A DNA stretch of 64,000 nt from assembly GCA_903813345.2 (NCBI GenBank), contig CAIIXF020000006.1:37477348-37541347 (forward strand), given 5' to 3'. This document shows, in pieces, positions 46,835 to 57,737 of the stretch (positions within the stretch are counted from its first letter, which is position 1; the number at the start of each line of letters is the position of its first letter). The notes beneath the pieces are model-generated. The model saw nothing but the letters and a program-made list of their open reading frames with translations. It searched no databases and had not been told where the DNA came from. Source of the DNA: Owenia fusiformis. Taxonomy: Eukaryota > Annelida > Polychaeta > Sabellida > Oweniidae. Both the position numbers and the translations under genes were made by a program.

Positions 46835-48462
46835 TATAGTGGTTGTAGAATATGTAAGTGTAACTACGAGAAAAGATCAGTAAATTGCTCAAACACTAAA
46901 CTGGACAATTTGCCGACGGATCTACCAGAAGATATGATCCATCTAAATTTAGCCGGGTGTGGAATCCCGAAACTGGAAGATAACGAACTTGGAAAGCTGT
47001 ACAAACAGTTAAAGACACTTGATTTACGCGATAATAATATTGCTGTTTTAAAGAATGTAACATTTGAAGGATTGGATGAGTTACGGTTTTTAGATATGGG
47101 TGGAAACAAATACTTGGCTGACAAACTAGATCCGTATGTATTTAGCTTGCTGCCAAACATAACTGAAATTATTGTGCGAGGCACTGGTGACAAGAGAAAT
47201 GATAGAATAGGCAGACATATATTCAAAGCTTGATTAAACACATTTAAAGGACTTGAAAACTCAAAAGTACAAAAATTAACGTTTGATGAAATCTCTCTTA
47301 ATCCAGTACTATTGGAAAAGGAAGAGTTAATTTACTTAAGGAATTCAAGATTTATAATTCTGGAGTTGTCGACATCAATGTGGAGATACTTAATTGAATA
47401 CTTGCTGCATTTGGAAGAATTTGACGTATCCTCAAACAGTTTACAAATGGAAGTAAATTACGGAAAATAGCTTATCTTTTGGAATAAACATACACAGAAA
47501 CAATTCAATAAGAATACTGAACTTTTCAAGAATGACAAGCTTACACAATTTAGGCCCTGTGTTGGGATTGGTAAATCTTAAGGAGCTTCATGCAGACAAC
47601 ATGGGTTGTAATCTTAATCCATCTGTAGTATCATGTAAAAAGGGAGCATTTGAATCGATTGGGACATTGAACATTGCACATAATGTCATGAATATGAGTC
47701 AATTTAAATCTAATGAAACATTTCAAATGTTTAAAAAGTGTACCAGACTTCGACATATAGACTTGTCTTATAATCAAATGACGAAAATGCCCTACATTAT
47801 GTTCAAGGACTCTAACCGACTAAGAAGTATAGATTTGAGTTGAAACAATCTTAGACAGTTCAATATTGCACTTGAATCAGCGGTGAACTTGACAAGCTTG
47901 AACATTTCAAATAATGAACTTCAATCTTGCGGGCCTGATAATTCAAGTTGATGTTCGCGGCAACCCATTTATATGCGGATGTAACTCGTTTGACTTTATA
48001 AACTGGATGCAACAACACAGCAAGAACATCGTACAGTTCGCTCGATAAAACATGGGGGATGAATACACTGTACGCAACCCTTGCGGATTTTTACCACTAC
48101 AACATATGTATCGATGATCGTTATTTTAGACCAGGGGCTTACATCTCTGATAACTAAATATCGCAAGAGGAGAATTAGCCAATAGAGGGCACGACTGCTT
48201 AGTTCTTATTCTTAAAGAACCAATAAATGTCCTGCCAAAAGAACTTATTACTCCTACATTGCAATCACTTCTTGATACCAGGGTGTACCTTAAGTGGAGT
48301 GATGATGCAAACAAACAAGCTGTCTTCTGGAGAAAGCTATGTGATGCCCAGGGTGATCCAAGACCAGAACACACAGAGGAGGGAGATATTCAGAACACAA
48401 TGTCCCAAAATGAAGAATTGACTGAAGATGTTTTAAGGGGCGATAGACCACTATTGTTATGA
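46835..48462 (+). pseudogene. Toll-like receptor copy A (LRR ectodomain joined to partial TIR), broken
   Basis: The copy starts in an N-terminal LRR cap (RICKCNYEKRSVNCSNTKLD) and continues with LRRs (LKTLDLRDNNI, LRFLDMGGNKY). After stops and frame changes come more LRRs (LRHIDLSYNQMTKMP) and a C-terminal cap (GNPFICGCNSFDFINWM, about 47965-48010). The text then jumps at 48033 directly into TIR sequence (TWGMNTLYATLADF), without the transmembrane segment and TIR box 1. A second gap removes the middle of TIR (IIVDAIN to CTYE); the end (KEPINVLPKELI, AVFWRKL) is present. Joins were read against copy C, with which the TIR text is nearly identical. No signal peptide is seen. The module order LRRNT-LRR-LRRCT-TM-TIR is the usual TLR plan. 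Several lesions make it a pseudogene. Confidence 0.85.
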
Positions 48463-48479
48463 TAACCATCTCATAAATC

Positions 48480-48640
48480 ACATCGAACAAAGAACCAATA
48501 AATGTAGAGAAAGCTATGTGATGCCCTTTGTGTACTAGACCACAATGTGAAGAACAGGGAGACATTTAAAACACAGTGCCTCTGAATGATGAAATTATGG
48601 GAAATGTTTTAAGGGGCGATACAATTATGTCAGATTTCAC
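48480..48640 (+). pseudogene. remnant TIR tail, copy B
   Basis: AAAGAACCAATAAATGT jumps to AGAAAGCTATGTGATGCCC, then follows the extreme C-terminal TLR text (CAGGGAGACATT, ATGTTTTAAGGGGCGAT). It is a second, more deleted TIR end wedged between copies A and C, pointing to repeated tandem duplication. Confidence 0.65.
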
Positions 48641-48651
48641 ACTGGCTACTA

Positions 48652-49464
48652 ATGTGGTCATATATTCCACTGTCTAAATGGTATTATGAAGAAATGTATG
48701 TACGTGTACTCCGTAGTGCTTTATCTTGTACATGGACACATCTAACCAAATTCTTCTGTTGGAAAACAGTGATATTGGCTGGGACGATACCATGTGTAGC
48801 TCTGCTCTTGTTTGGATGTATACTGACTCTTGTATACAAAAGAAGATACAAAGTACAGTATTTATACCTTCAGCTACGCGCTGCCTTGAGGCAACACAAC
48901 AAAGAGAAGGGTAAATATGATTTCGATGCTTTCATAAGCTACAGTTCGCTCGATAAAACATGGGGGATGAATACACTGTACGCAACCCTTGCGGATTTTT
49001 ACCACTACAACATATGTATCGATGATCGTCATTTTAGACCAGGGGCTTACATCTCTGATATTATTGTTGATGCCATCAACCGTAGCAACAAAGTTATTCT
49101 AATCATAACACAGAACTTTCTGCGAAGCAAGTGGTGCACTTATGAACTAAATATTGCAGGAGGAGAATTAGCCAATAGAAGGCACGACTGCTTAGTTATT
49201 ATTCTCAAAGAACCAATAAATGTCCTGCCGAAAGAACTTATAACTCTTACATTGCAGTCACTTCTTGATACCAAGGTGTACCTTGAGTGGAATGATAATG
49301 CAGATAGACGAGCTGTCGTTTGGATGAAGCTATGTGATGCTCTTGGTGAGCCTAGAGCAGATTGTGGAGAACAGGGAGACATTCAATACACAGTTCATCA
49401 GAATGAATATGATGAACATATCATAGATAATGATTTATGGGACGACAGGCAACTGTTGTTTTGA
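48652..49464 (+). CDS. transmembrane-TIR protein of the TLR family without LRR ectodomain (copy C)
   Basis: An intact 270-aa frame. Residues 1-38 are a short juxtamembrane stretch and 39-62 a transmembrane helix (VILAGTIPCVALLLFGCILT). A basic stop-transfer KRRYK follows, then TIR from about residue 88. TIR box 1 is KYDFDAFISYSS. Box 2 is DDRHFRPGAYI, replacing the common RD..PG core. SKWCTYE is present, and box 3 is VWMKL instead of FW. TLR TIR domains recruit MyD88-type adaptors by TIR-TIR contact. There is no LRR and no clear signal peptide, so this is either a signal-anchor TM-TIR protein or the surviving 3' part of a TLR whose ectodomain was lost. Copy A's LRRs lie 0.6 kb upstream on the same strand, but splicing between them is not supported. 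Intact length and clean TIR suggest recent constraint or recent origin. Confidence 0.8.
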   Translation: MWSYIPLSKWYYEEMYVRVLRSALSCTWTHLTKFFCWKTVILAGTIPCVALLLFGCILTLVYKRRYKVQYLYLQLRAALRQHNKEKGKYDFDAFISYSSLDKTWGMNTLYATLADFYHYNICIDDRHFRPGAYISDIIVDAINRSNKVILIITQNFLRSKWCTYELNIAGGELANRRHDCLVIILKEPINVLPKELITLTLQSLLDTKVYLEWNDNADRRAVVWMKLCDALGEPRADCGEQGDIQYTVHQNEYDEHIIDNDLWDDRQLLF

Positions 49465-49487
49465 TTACGTTAAAATATATATGTATG

Positions 49488-49740
49488 TACGAGGGGCATT
49501 TGAAAAGTTCATCTCTTTTTGCTCTAATCTTTTTATTTTTACAGATTTATTCATGAAACCTTCAGCATATGTTCCATATAAATACATCTTGAGTATGCAT
49601 CAATATAAATATAATTCCTTATAAGGAAGTGAGCTTTTGGTTGCCATGGCAACATCGAGACTTGGTTCTGTGGAGCACCTTAAAAATTCAATGCATGAAG
49701 CAGGCATTCGATGAAAAAAAACTTAATATGTTTTTTTTGA
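49488..49740 (+). mobile_element. left end of a mariner-like element
   Basis: ACGAGGGGCATTTGAAAAGT resembles mariner ends, followed by subterminal text with GGTTGCCATGGCAAC and GGTTCTGTGGAGCA, similar in style to the mariner at 13683. No right end is seen; the assembly gap lies about 160 bp further on. Confidence 0.5.
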
Positions 49741-49902
49741 AAATAACAGTTATTTGTTCAAAATGTGTTGCCATAGCAACAAGCTAGTGATGTAATAGTA
49801 TAGACCCCATTTTATAAAATCACAAAAAGTGAAATATCTTTTCTTGTATTGGACAGATAACATTTTATTTTACTGGACATATTTTAATTTGCACAGCTAT
49901 TT

Positions 49903-49925
49903 NNNNNNNNNNNNNNNNNNNNNNN
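49903..49925. other. assembly gap (23 N)
   Basis: A run of 23 undetermined bases inside the TLR cluster. Copy number and order across it depend on the scaffold join. Confidence 1.
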
Positions 49926-50944
49926 TTCTTATGTAATGATTTATTTATGTGATGAATTTAAATATATGCAAATTTTGTAATTGCGGATTGTAATTAATAA
50001 TTTAAACAATATTAAATTCCACAAAAACTACAACTTACATTATTTAGATAAGCCTAGTATAGAGCAGTTATCAAATACCCTAATATCAGAGTGGTGATAT
50101 GTAATTATTCATCAAATAAAAGTGAGGTCACCTTAACATTTCACCTGGTGCAACTAATAATTCCTATTTTTCATACTAATAAGGTATAAACCTTCACAAA
50201 ACTTGTATTTTAGATGATGACAAGCCTGTATAAATGATTTAGATGTCAACTCTAATACAAATGTGATGCATTGTGGGAGTTAATCATCAAAACTATAGTC
50301 TCCCCTATAGTGGGCGGGGCAAAACTATGAAAATGAAATAATTTTTTTCTTCCTAAGTATACACCTTAGAATTCTGACACTCACCCAATATGAAGTTCAT
50401 ATTTATATGTAACACCATGATTTTTTTCATGCTTTTCTGACAAACTGATCCTAAAATATCTAAATAGATATGTGATAACATGCCTGTTTTGTGGCCTATT
50501 TTGTTATACTTTGGGGTCACATGACCAATTACTGGTCTCAAAATTGATTAAAATAATATTTTAATTATTTGTGAATATGTGATCTATCATAATAAAGCTT
50601 GCATACTTGACTTAAGTATTCCATTTGGGAAGAAAAAAATGTTTCCTACCAATACTCAATTTTGGGGTAGGGTTGTAGGGGGTACCTAGGAAGTGAAATT
50701 TCATATTTGTCCACTGCATACATTTTTCTATATTTTTGATATGTTTTTCAACTGATATTAATACATAATATAAGACTAATTTAAAAACTGTTGCAGTTTT
50801 TGGGATGTTTGGGCCTTTTATGAGCCCATTTGCTTGGCCTATCATGGTTAGCGTGCCTGGCTTCCATTGTCTAGGTTAGTTGATCGAGACCCGTTCATGT
50901 CGAACTTTTTGATTTGCTTGTTATCAAGATATAATAAGTAGGGC

Positions 50945-51360
50945 AAAATCCAGAAAAAAGTAGATCAAAAATACTCCAATGGAGGATAAAATTGTCACCA
51001 GGATTCCGAAATGAGACGAATGCTAACTCGTGAAATCTCGGTAGATAAAGAAGGTCAGAAAATCCGGATAAATCCGAACAAGGTTCGGGAATTTTCGTCA
51101 TAAGAAGTAGGTCAAAAATACTCCAATGGAGTATAAAATTGTCACCAGGATTCCGAAATACGACAAATCGAATCGGCAAACTTCGGTACAATAATGAAGT
51201 GCATAAAAACCGAAATGAGGATAAAATCGTGAAACAGGTGTCAGGGGCTTCCCCTCATCTTTCCCGACATGGTTCTGAAAGCCTTATATGGATCTATCAC
51301 GTGACATTCAAAGTGACGTTCCTATATGGTTCTATGGGCCTTATATGGATCTTTCGAACA
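50945..51360. repeat. direct repeats, offsets about 147 bp and 63 bp
   Basis: The sequence GTAG.TCAAAAATACTCCAA and AATTGTCACCAGGATTCCGA at about 50960-51010 recur at about 51107-51157. Further on, CCTTATATGGATCT blocks repeat at about 51282 and 51341, each followed by a CACGTGAC E-box. Confidence 0.7.
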
Positions 51361-51949
51361 CGTGACCTAATACCAAATCAAAATCAAAATTTTACCTTGA
51401 CCATTGGATGGGATTTCATAGAAAATATCCAAGAAAACATATCCTCGTGATCCTTAAATCACTAAAATTCGATCATTTTATCTTCACCCCTTGATGGAAT
51501 TTTATGAAAGAAGTTATGAAAACACATCATCATGTTAGGGTTTTCATCTAAATTAGCTCGTGTTTTCTTGACCCTTCAATTGAATTTCATTGAAAAATGT
51601 TTCATGAAAAATATCATCATGTTATGATTTGTATTTGAATAAGACCGTTTCATCTAAATACTTGGATAATATTTCATAAAAAATGCACTTTAAAAATATT
51701 TCAGGATTTGCCTTAAATTTATCAATGTAATGTAAGTATTAGATTGACTCTCAAATAGGGTTCTATTTTAATTTTTTTATTGAAATTAATACTAGGCAGG
51801 ACTCACTCTCTAAATAGCTAATAAAAATTCAACCCTTGGATGTGATTTCGTTGAAGTAAAATATGACAAGTCCAGAATCAAATGATTTGTCCACAACCTC
51901 TTAAGATCCTGTTAAAACCAGGGAGACCATGAGATTATTCCAAAGACAT

Positions 51950-52758
51950 TAGCAGGTGTGATATTTAAACTTCCGCAAACAGTGGAAGAAGTGCATATAG
52001 CTAGATCTGTTGTTGGTTATGGGCATTTAGTTTGTCTTAGAATAAACATACACAGAGACAATTCAATAAGAATACTGGACTTTTCAGAAATGACAGGCTT
52101 ACACAATTTAGGCCCTGTGTAGGGACTGGTAAATCTTAAGGAGCTTTATGCAGACAACATGGGTTGTAATCTTGATCCATCTGTAGTTTCATGTCAAAAT
52201 GGAGCTTTTGAATCAATCGAGACATTGAACATTGCACGTAATGTTATTAACATGAGTAAATATGAATCGAATGCAACATTTGGAATGTTTGAAAAGTGTA
52301 CCAGACTTCGACATATAGACTTATCTTATCGTCATTTTAGACCAGGGGCTTACATCTCTGATATCATTGTTGATGCCATCAACCGTAGCAACAAAGTTAT
52401 TCTAATCATAACACAGAATTTTCTGCGAAGCAAGTGGTGCACTTATGAACTAAATATCGCAAGAGGGGAATTAGCCAATAGAGGGCGCGACTGCTTAGTT
52501 CTTATTCTTAAAGAACCAATAAATGTCCTGCCGAAAGAACTTATAACTCCTACATTGCAATCACTTCTTGATACCAGGGTGTACCTTGAGTGGAGTGATG
52601 ATGCAGATAAACAAGCTGTCTTCTGGAGAAAGCTATGTGATGCCCTAGGTGATCCGAGACCACAACACACAGAGGAGGGAGATATTCAGAACACAATGTC
52701 CCAAAATGAAGAAGTGACTGAAGATGTTTTAAGGGATGATAGACCTCTTTTGGTATGA
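51950..52758 (+). pseudogene. Toll-like receptor copy D (LRR fused directly to TIR)
   Basis: From about 51955 (KLPQTVEEVHIARSVVG) LRR text parallel to copy A runs with a stop near 52122. A 199-codon open frame from 52159 contains an LRR (CTRLRHIDLSY) joined without linker or membrane segment to TIR box 2 (RHFRPGAYISDI) at about 52330. It continues to the TIR end, with box 3 as AVFWRKL. TIR box 1 (DAFISYS) is missing. If translated it would be a soluble LRR-TIR stub; more likely it is a deletion derivative of a tandem TLR copy. TIR text is very close to copies A and C. Confidence 0.8.
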
Positions 52759-52759
52759 T

Positions 52760-53836
52760 TTTTTATATATTACAATGGCTTAAAATTGTGTGATGCATGA
52801 GTTTTTATTATATATTACTATGTATTATATACAGTGCTTCGGCTAATATATTACCGTATCTGACCAGACAAAGCTGATTTATGTTCAATATGAAATTCAA
52901 AATGTTCAACGCTCCCCAAGGGTCTTTATTATATAATCTTTTTTATCCCACGATTTATGCGTTATCTGTACAATAACAGCTATTGATATTTCTGATATTA
53001 TTGAAATCCGTGTGATATTTTCCAGAAAATCGTTTATCAAACTCATATGCGTGCGATATCGTTTATCTCACGCATATCCGTGTGATATCACATTTGGATT
53101 TCGCGCCACAATATTGTTGGAAATGAAGTCAGATAATTTATTCTCTTTTGAGAAAATAGGTCCGTTAATTTACTCTCTTTAAGTTTCATTGGTGTATTGA
53201 ATTACGATTGTGTATATAATTTGATTAGAAGGCTGCTAACTAACGATTAAAAATGGTATTTATCACGAACTATATCATGTTATTTACTTTTAATTGTTAA
53301 AATAAAATGTTTCAAATATTCAATTGATATTCTAATTTCTAGTTAATTATATTGTCTGCCACTGTCCTGGAAATTGGATCAGAAGATCACAAGGTGATTG
53401 TAATCATGGGATAAACCCAATATCACATAATTTCTCGTGATATCATTTTATCGCCCCGTAGATATCAAATATCAACACTCATTCGATTCGCTCACTCGTG
53501 TTGATATTTGATATCAACTCGGCGATAGAAATGATATCACTCAAAATGATGTGATATTCTGTATTTATAATCTTATATTAACTTATATCAAGTAAGGTGG
53601 ATTTTGTCAAATATAACTTATCGCAACAATTATACAATAATATACTGTAACATAAGTGTTGTTATTAAAATAAAAATTGAGATAAAGAGGCGCTTAAATC
53701 GTGTGCTTCAGAGCATTTAAATATATTATTTATGAAGCTGCAGTGCTCTTGGTACTTGCGCTCTTTAATAAGCAAAAACGTAAACAAGTAGCTTTATGAT
53801 TGGCTGTATAATATGATGACGTAATTTTATTATAAA
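52760..53836. repeat. spacer with GATATC-rich hairpins
   Basis: Around 52950-53110 there are repeated ATCCGTGTGATAT / GATATCGTTTATC pieces. At 53400-53575 a hairpin has GTTGATATTTGATATCAAC-type arms and flanking TTATCGCC..AAATGATATCAC text. They resemble the hairpin at 38430. No gene is seen. Confidence 0.5.
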
Positions 53837-54135
53837 GGTATGAGGTTCCATATCCATCCGCCAAAAGGTATGGTCCATTTATATGGTCCATTTAAAAACC
53901 TGTAGTATTGTTCTAAATAACGCCATAGTTGGCTTCTAGGGTACCTAGTATGCCACTATTTGGTATCAAAATAAAGAGGAGGAGTTCAACTTTCATTTGA
54001 ATTACGAAAATAGCGATGTAGGTCAAAATAGTTCCGACGTGAGCAGGTTTACTACGCGTTTGCAAATCATCTCAGAATTGAGGAAATGGTAGCAAACGCG
54101 AGTTACAATAAATGGACGCTGATATCTCAAAAAAT
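53837..54135 (-). mobile_element. 469-bp element, copy 3, truncated and inverted
   Basis: Begins GGTATGAGGTTCCATATCC, the inverse of the right end of copies 1 and 2. It follows them with more differences, including a small duplication near 53870, and loses similarity after about 54135, so the other end is missing. Confidence 0.8.
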
Positions 54136-54577
54136 ATAATTTGCCGATATGGCTGACAACCATCAAAGAGCTCAGAGAAGACGCCTACAGATTACAAAAC
54201 ATCGAAAGATGATGTTTTTAAAGTTATCTTTTGCAAGAATGGAAGAACTTTAAGAACATTTATAACATTCTTTAGTAAACAATACAGAGAAAACATTTGC
54301 TTTTTTAACAAAAAAAATGTGATTTTTTCCTTTTATGCTTCGTTACTCTGAGAAATTTCCTTAGCAAGAAAATTGATTTTCCCTGCAAACATTTGGGTTG
54401 ATGCCTGAATTTCACGTATAAATCTACAACCTTGTTTAAAACGAGGTGAAATTGATGAAAGCTGCATCCACATTTCAGAGTATAGTTTTCGTGATTTGGT
54501 CTGAGATGATACTTATATGAGTTTTCTCCCCGGGTATCGCGAAAAAAGATCGATAGACCCTGCGGAGCGAATAATGC

Positions 54578-54664
54578 AGTGGTCACATTTGCTCTGATTT
54601 TATGTACGGGGCCCAGCCGATTGAGTATTTTGTTGAAAATCGGGGCAAATGTAACCATGGCCAA
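54578..54664. mobile_element. short hairpin MITE related to 22943-23082
   Basis: GTGGTCACATTTGC..GCCCAGCCGATTGAGTAT, then GTTGAAAATCGGGGCAAAT and GTAACCATGGCC, mirrors the longer hairpin at 22943-23082. Its stem is partly deleted. Confidence 0.65.
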
Positions 54665-54729
54665 ATATGGTGAGACGATTTCAACAAAGAACAGGAGGCA
54701 AATAACATGGTGAAGCGCTTTCAACCGAA

Positions 54730-57612
54730 ACTACGGAAAGCTATAGGGGACATGCGCATAATTCAAAATCGAATGGAGTTTTAACATGGGAGTGATATCA
54801 CACACCGCGGCCCAGTCAGATAGATTTCATCGCGCACTGAATGAATTACAGGGGCCGCGTTGTGCAAAGTTAATTAAAATAAAGTGCGCAGAAATTCCGG
54901 CATTCAGTGCGCGATGAAAAAATGATTATCTGTGAATAAATAAGGAATAAAAATGCGTGGCACCACGAATTTGATTTTTTTCGAAAGACTGCGGAGTGAA
55001 CCAGCGAAATGACAATTTTGGATAATATTGATGGCTCTAACGAGGAGAACTTTGAGAATTCCTGATTCTAGCGCGCAGCACATCCAGGACCATGATGCGC
55101 ACTTTTATCAGATTCGATTCTAATGTGGTTTCAAAGATGTTTAATGTTCATTAAAAGAGGGCGTATGCATACAGATTGCACGTGGCGTTATGTTGAAGTG
55201 ACCCTTGCAAAGGGTTCCATTGAAAATATATTATTTTGGGCCATTTCATATCTTTTAATTGATATTGTATAAAATATTTTCAATGTTTGAAAATTATAAT
55301 CTTATAAATAACATTTGATGTAATAAAACTGTAACGAAATGGTAAATACGGAATATGTTGCAATACAATGCAGTGCAATATGATGTTATACAATGCAGTG
55401 CAATATGATGTAATACAATGTGGTGCAATATGATGTAATACAATGCGGTGCAATATGATGCAATACAATGCAGAGCAATGTGATGCAATACAATGCAGTG
55501 CAATATGATGCAATACAATGTAGTGTAATATGATGCAATACAAAGCAGTGTTATATGATGCAGAAAATGCAGTGCAATATGATACAATACAATGTAGTGC
55601 AATATAATACAATAAAATGCAATGCAGTACGATGCAATACAATACAGTGCAATATAATGCAATACAATGCAGTGCAATGCAATACAATGCAAAACAATGC
55701 CGTGCAGTGCAATACAATGTAGTTCATTTCAATACAATGCAGTGCAATACAATGTGGTACAGTGCAATACAATGCAGTGCAATACAATACATCGCAGTTC
55801 AATACAGTGTTATACAATGTAGTGCAATGCAGTGCAATAAAATACAATACAGTTACAATGTAGTTCATTTCAATACAATGCAGTGCAATACAATGTGGTA
55901 CAGTGCAATACAATGTGATACACTGCAATACAATGCAGTGCAATACAATACATCGCAGTTCAATACAGTGCAGTGCAATACAATACAGTGCAATACAATA
56001 CATCGCAGTTCAGTGCAGTGCAATACAATACAGTGCAATACAATACATCGCAGTTCAATACAGTGCAATACAATGTAGTGCAATGCAGTGCAATAAAATA
56101 CAATACAGTGCAATTCAATACAGTGCAATACAAAACAATGCTGTGCAATAGAATACAGTACACTGCAGTACAATACAATGCAGTGCAATAAAATACAATG
56201 CAGTGTAATTCAAGACAATGCAATACAATACTGTGCAATACAATACAGTGCAATATAATATAATGCAGTGCACTGCAATGCAATGCAATACAATATGGTG
56301 CAGTGCAATATATTGCAGTGCAATTCAAAACAATGCAGTGCAACACAATGTGGTACAGTGCAATACATTATAATGCAGTGCAATACAATACAATGCAGCG
56401 CAATACAATGTAGTACACTGCAGTACAATACAATGCAGTGCAATAAAGTACAATGCAGTGCAATATAATATAATACAGTGCAATACAGTACAATATAATG
56501 CAATATAATACAATGCAGTGCAATACAATACAATGCAGTGCAATACAATAAAATGCAGTACAATACAATACAATGATGTGCTATACAATACAATACAATG
56601 CAATGAAATGCAATTCAATGCTATGAATGTACACCTTCTACAGTCAAATAAACACAGATAAAATTTTAATAGTATGTTAGTGTATGGAGTTTGAAGTGGG
56701 TGGGGGATATAATTACTAGTCTGCTGATTGATGACTTAATAACTTAGAAAAGATCTCCTAGCTTTTAACAGGTGGCACTTATGTCTACCTTATGTTCTTG
56801 AACAATCTCGTATAAGAATACAGACCCGTATCCTGGATTAACCTGGGGGAGTGGTTTTACCAAGGGGGAGATTTTGCCAAGAGGGGGGAGCTTTTTGACA
56901 GTTATGGCAAAAAAATCATGCGAAAAGTGCTAAGAATGGTGAAAAACTGCATGATTTTGAACGAATATTTGGCAAGGGGGAGGGGGGTGAGGCCCCCTGG
57001 CTACGGCCATGGAATACATATAGGAACTTTCCTTCTCACAGAAGAAATGGTATACAGGTATTACATCAATCATTCTGGTATTTTGTATACGAAGGTCTGT
57101 AGTTACTTTATTGAAAGATGGCAGTGTACACTGTGTACTACCATTTTGAGGTCAGTTTGACTTTATAATTCTGCGCACTATAATCTGTAATTCTCATAGA
57201 TATCCTCTCTCGAGGCATCACTGTGATCCAAAATTACAATTTCGCAGGTCAAGTCTGCAGTCTTTCGAAAAAATTGAATTCGTTGTGCTACCCTTTCTTG
57301 TTGGGCATTTATTAACAGAAAACTATATTTACATCGCGCCAGCATATACAAGCTTCAGCGCGATATTTTGAGTGTGTTAATAAATAAAGTGCGCAGAAAT
57401 CGATCTTACTGGGCCGCGTTGTGCGATATCACTCATAAACAATTTTTAATTGCGCACTGAATGAATTACAGGGGGCGCATTGTGCAAAGTGAATTAAATA
57501 AATAAAGTGCACAGAAATATATCTGACTGGGCCGCGGTGTGTGATATCACTCCCATGTTAAAACTCCATTGAATTTTAAATTCTGCGGTATATCCCCTTT
57601 CGCTTTCCGTAC
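54730..57612 (+). mobile_element. left half of 5-kb palindrome: foldback element copy 1
   Basis: The outer end is ACTACGGAAAGCTATAGGGG and the inner end, at 57612, is the inverse CTTTCCGTAC. Each end carries about 400 bp of related sequence in inverted orientation (GTGATATCACACACCGCGGC, AAAGTGCGCAGAAAT, TTTCGAAAGACTGC), so this half is itself an element with long inverted ends. Its interior holds the CAATACAATG array and a block with CCTGGCTACGGCCATG and GGGGGAG runs. No transposase was found; frames inside are low complexity. Confidence 0.85.
55360..56620. repeat. CAATACAATGCAGTG-like tandem array (left, about 1.26 kb)
   Basis: Irregular repetition of 5-bp steps (CAATA, CAATG, CAGTG). Because the step is five, no frame meets a stop for long stretches, which creates many spurious frames of 70-150 codons rich in Tyr, Cys and Ile on one strand and Gln, Tyr and Asn on the other. 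Confidence 0.95.
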
Positions 57613-57737
57613 GAAACAGCTCATCCGAGCGCATATGCACTGCTTAATTACGCTGTGACAATATTGTCAATAACATTCACGTTGCCTGGTCGCTTGCTAT
57701 AAGCTAGGTTTCTTTTAAATGAATTATATGAGTATAA
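57613..57737. other. 125-bp unique spacer at the palindrome centre
   Basis: Between the inverse ends CTTTCCGTAC and GTACGGAAAG lies a non-repeated stretch, GAAACAGCTCATCC to ATATGAGTATAA, without inverted structure of its own. It is the loop of the palindrome. Confidence 0.8.

Noticed and set aside
48033-48060. A direct splice from copy A LRRs to copy C TM-TIR
   Set aside because: Copy A already has internal stops in its LRRs, and no donor was found after the LRR C-cap, so one functional spliced TLR is not supported.
55280-56618. Many open frames of 66-153 codons on both strands
   Set aside because: They are products of the 5-bp-step CAATACAATGCAGTG array, with only a few amino acids and mirrored again at 58656-59214.
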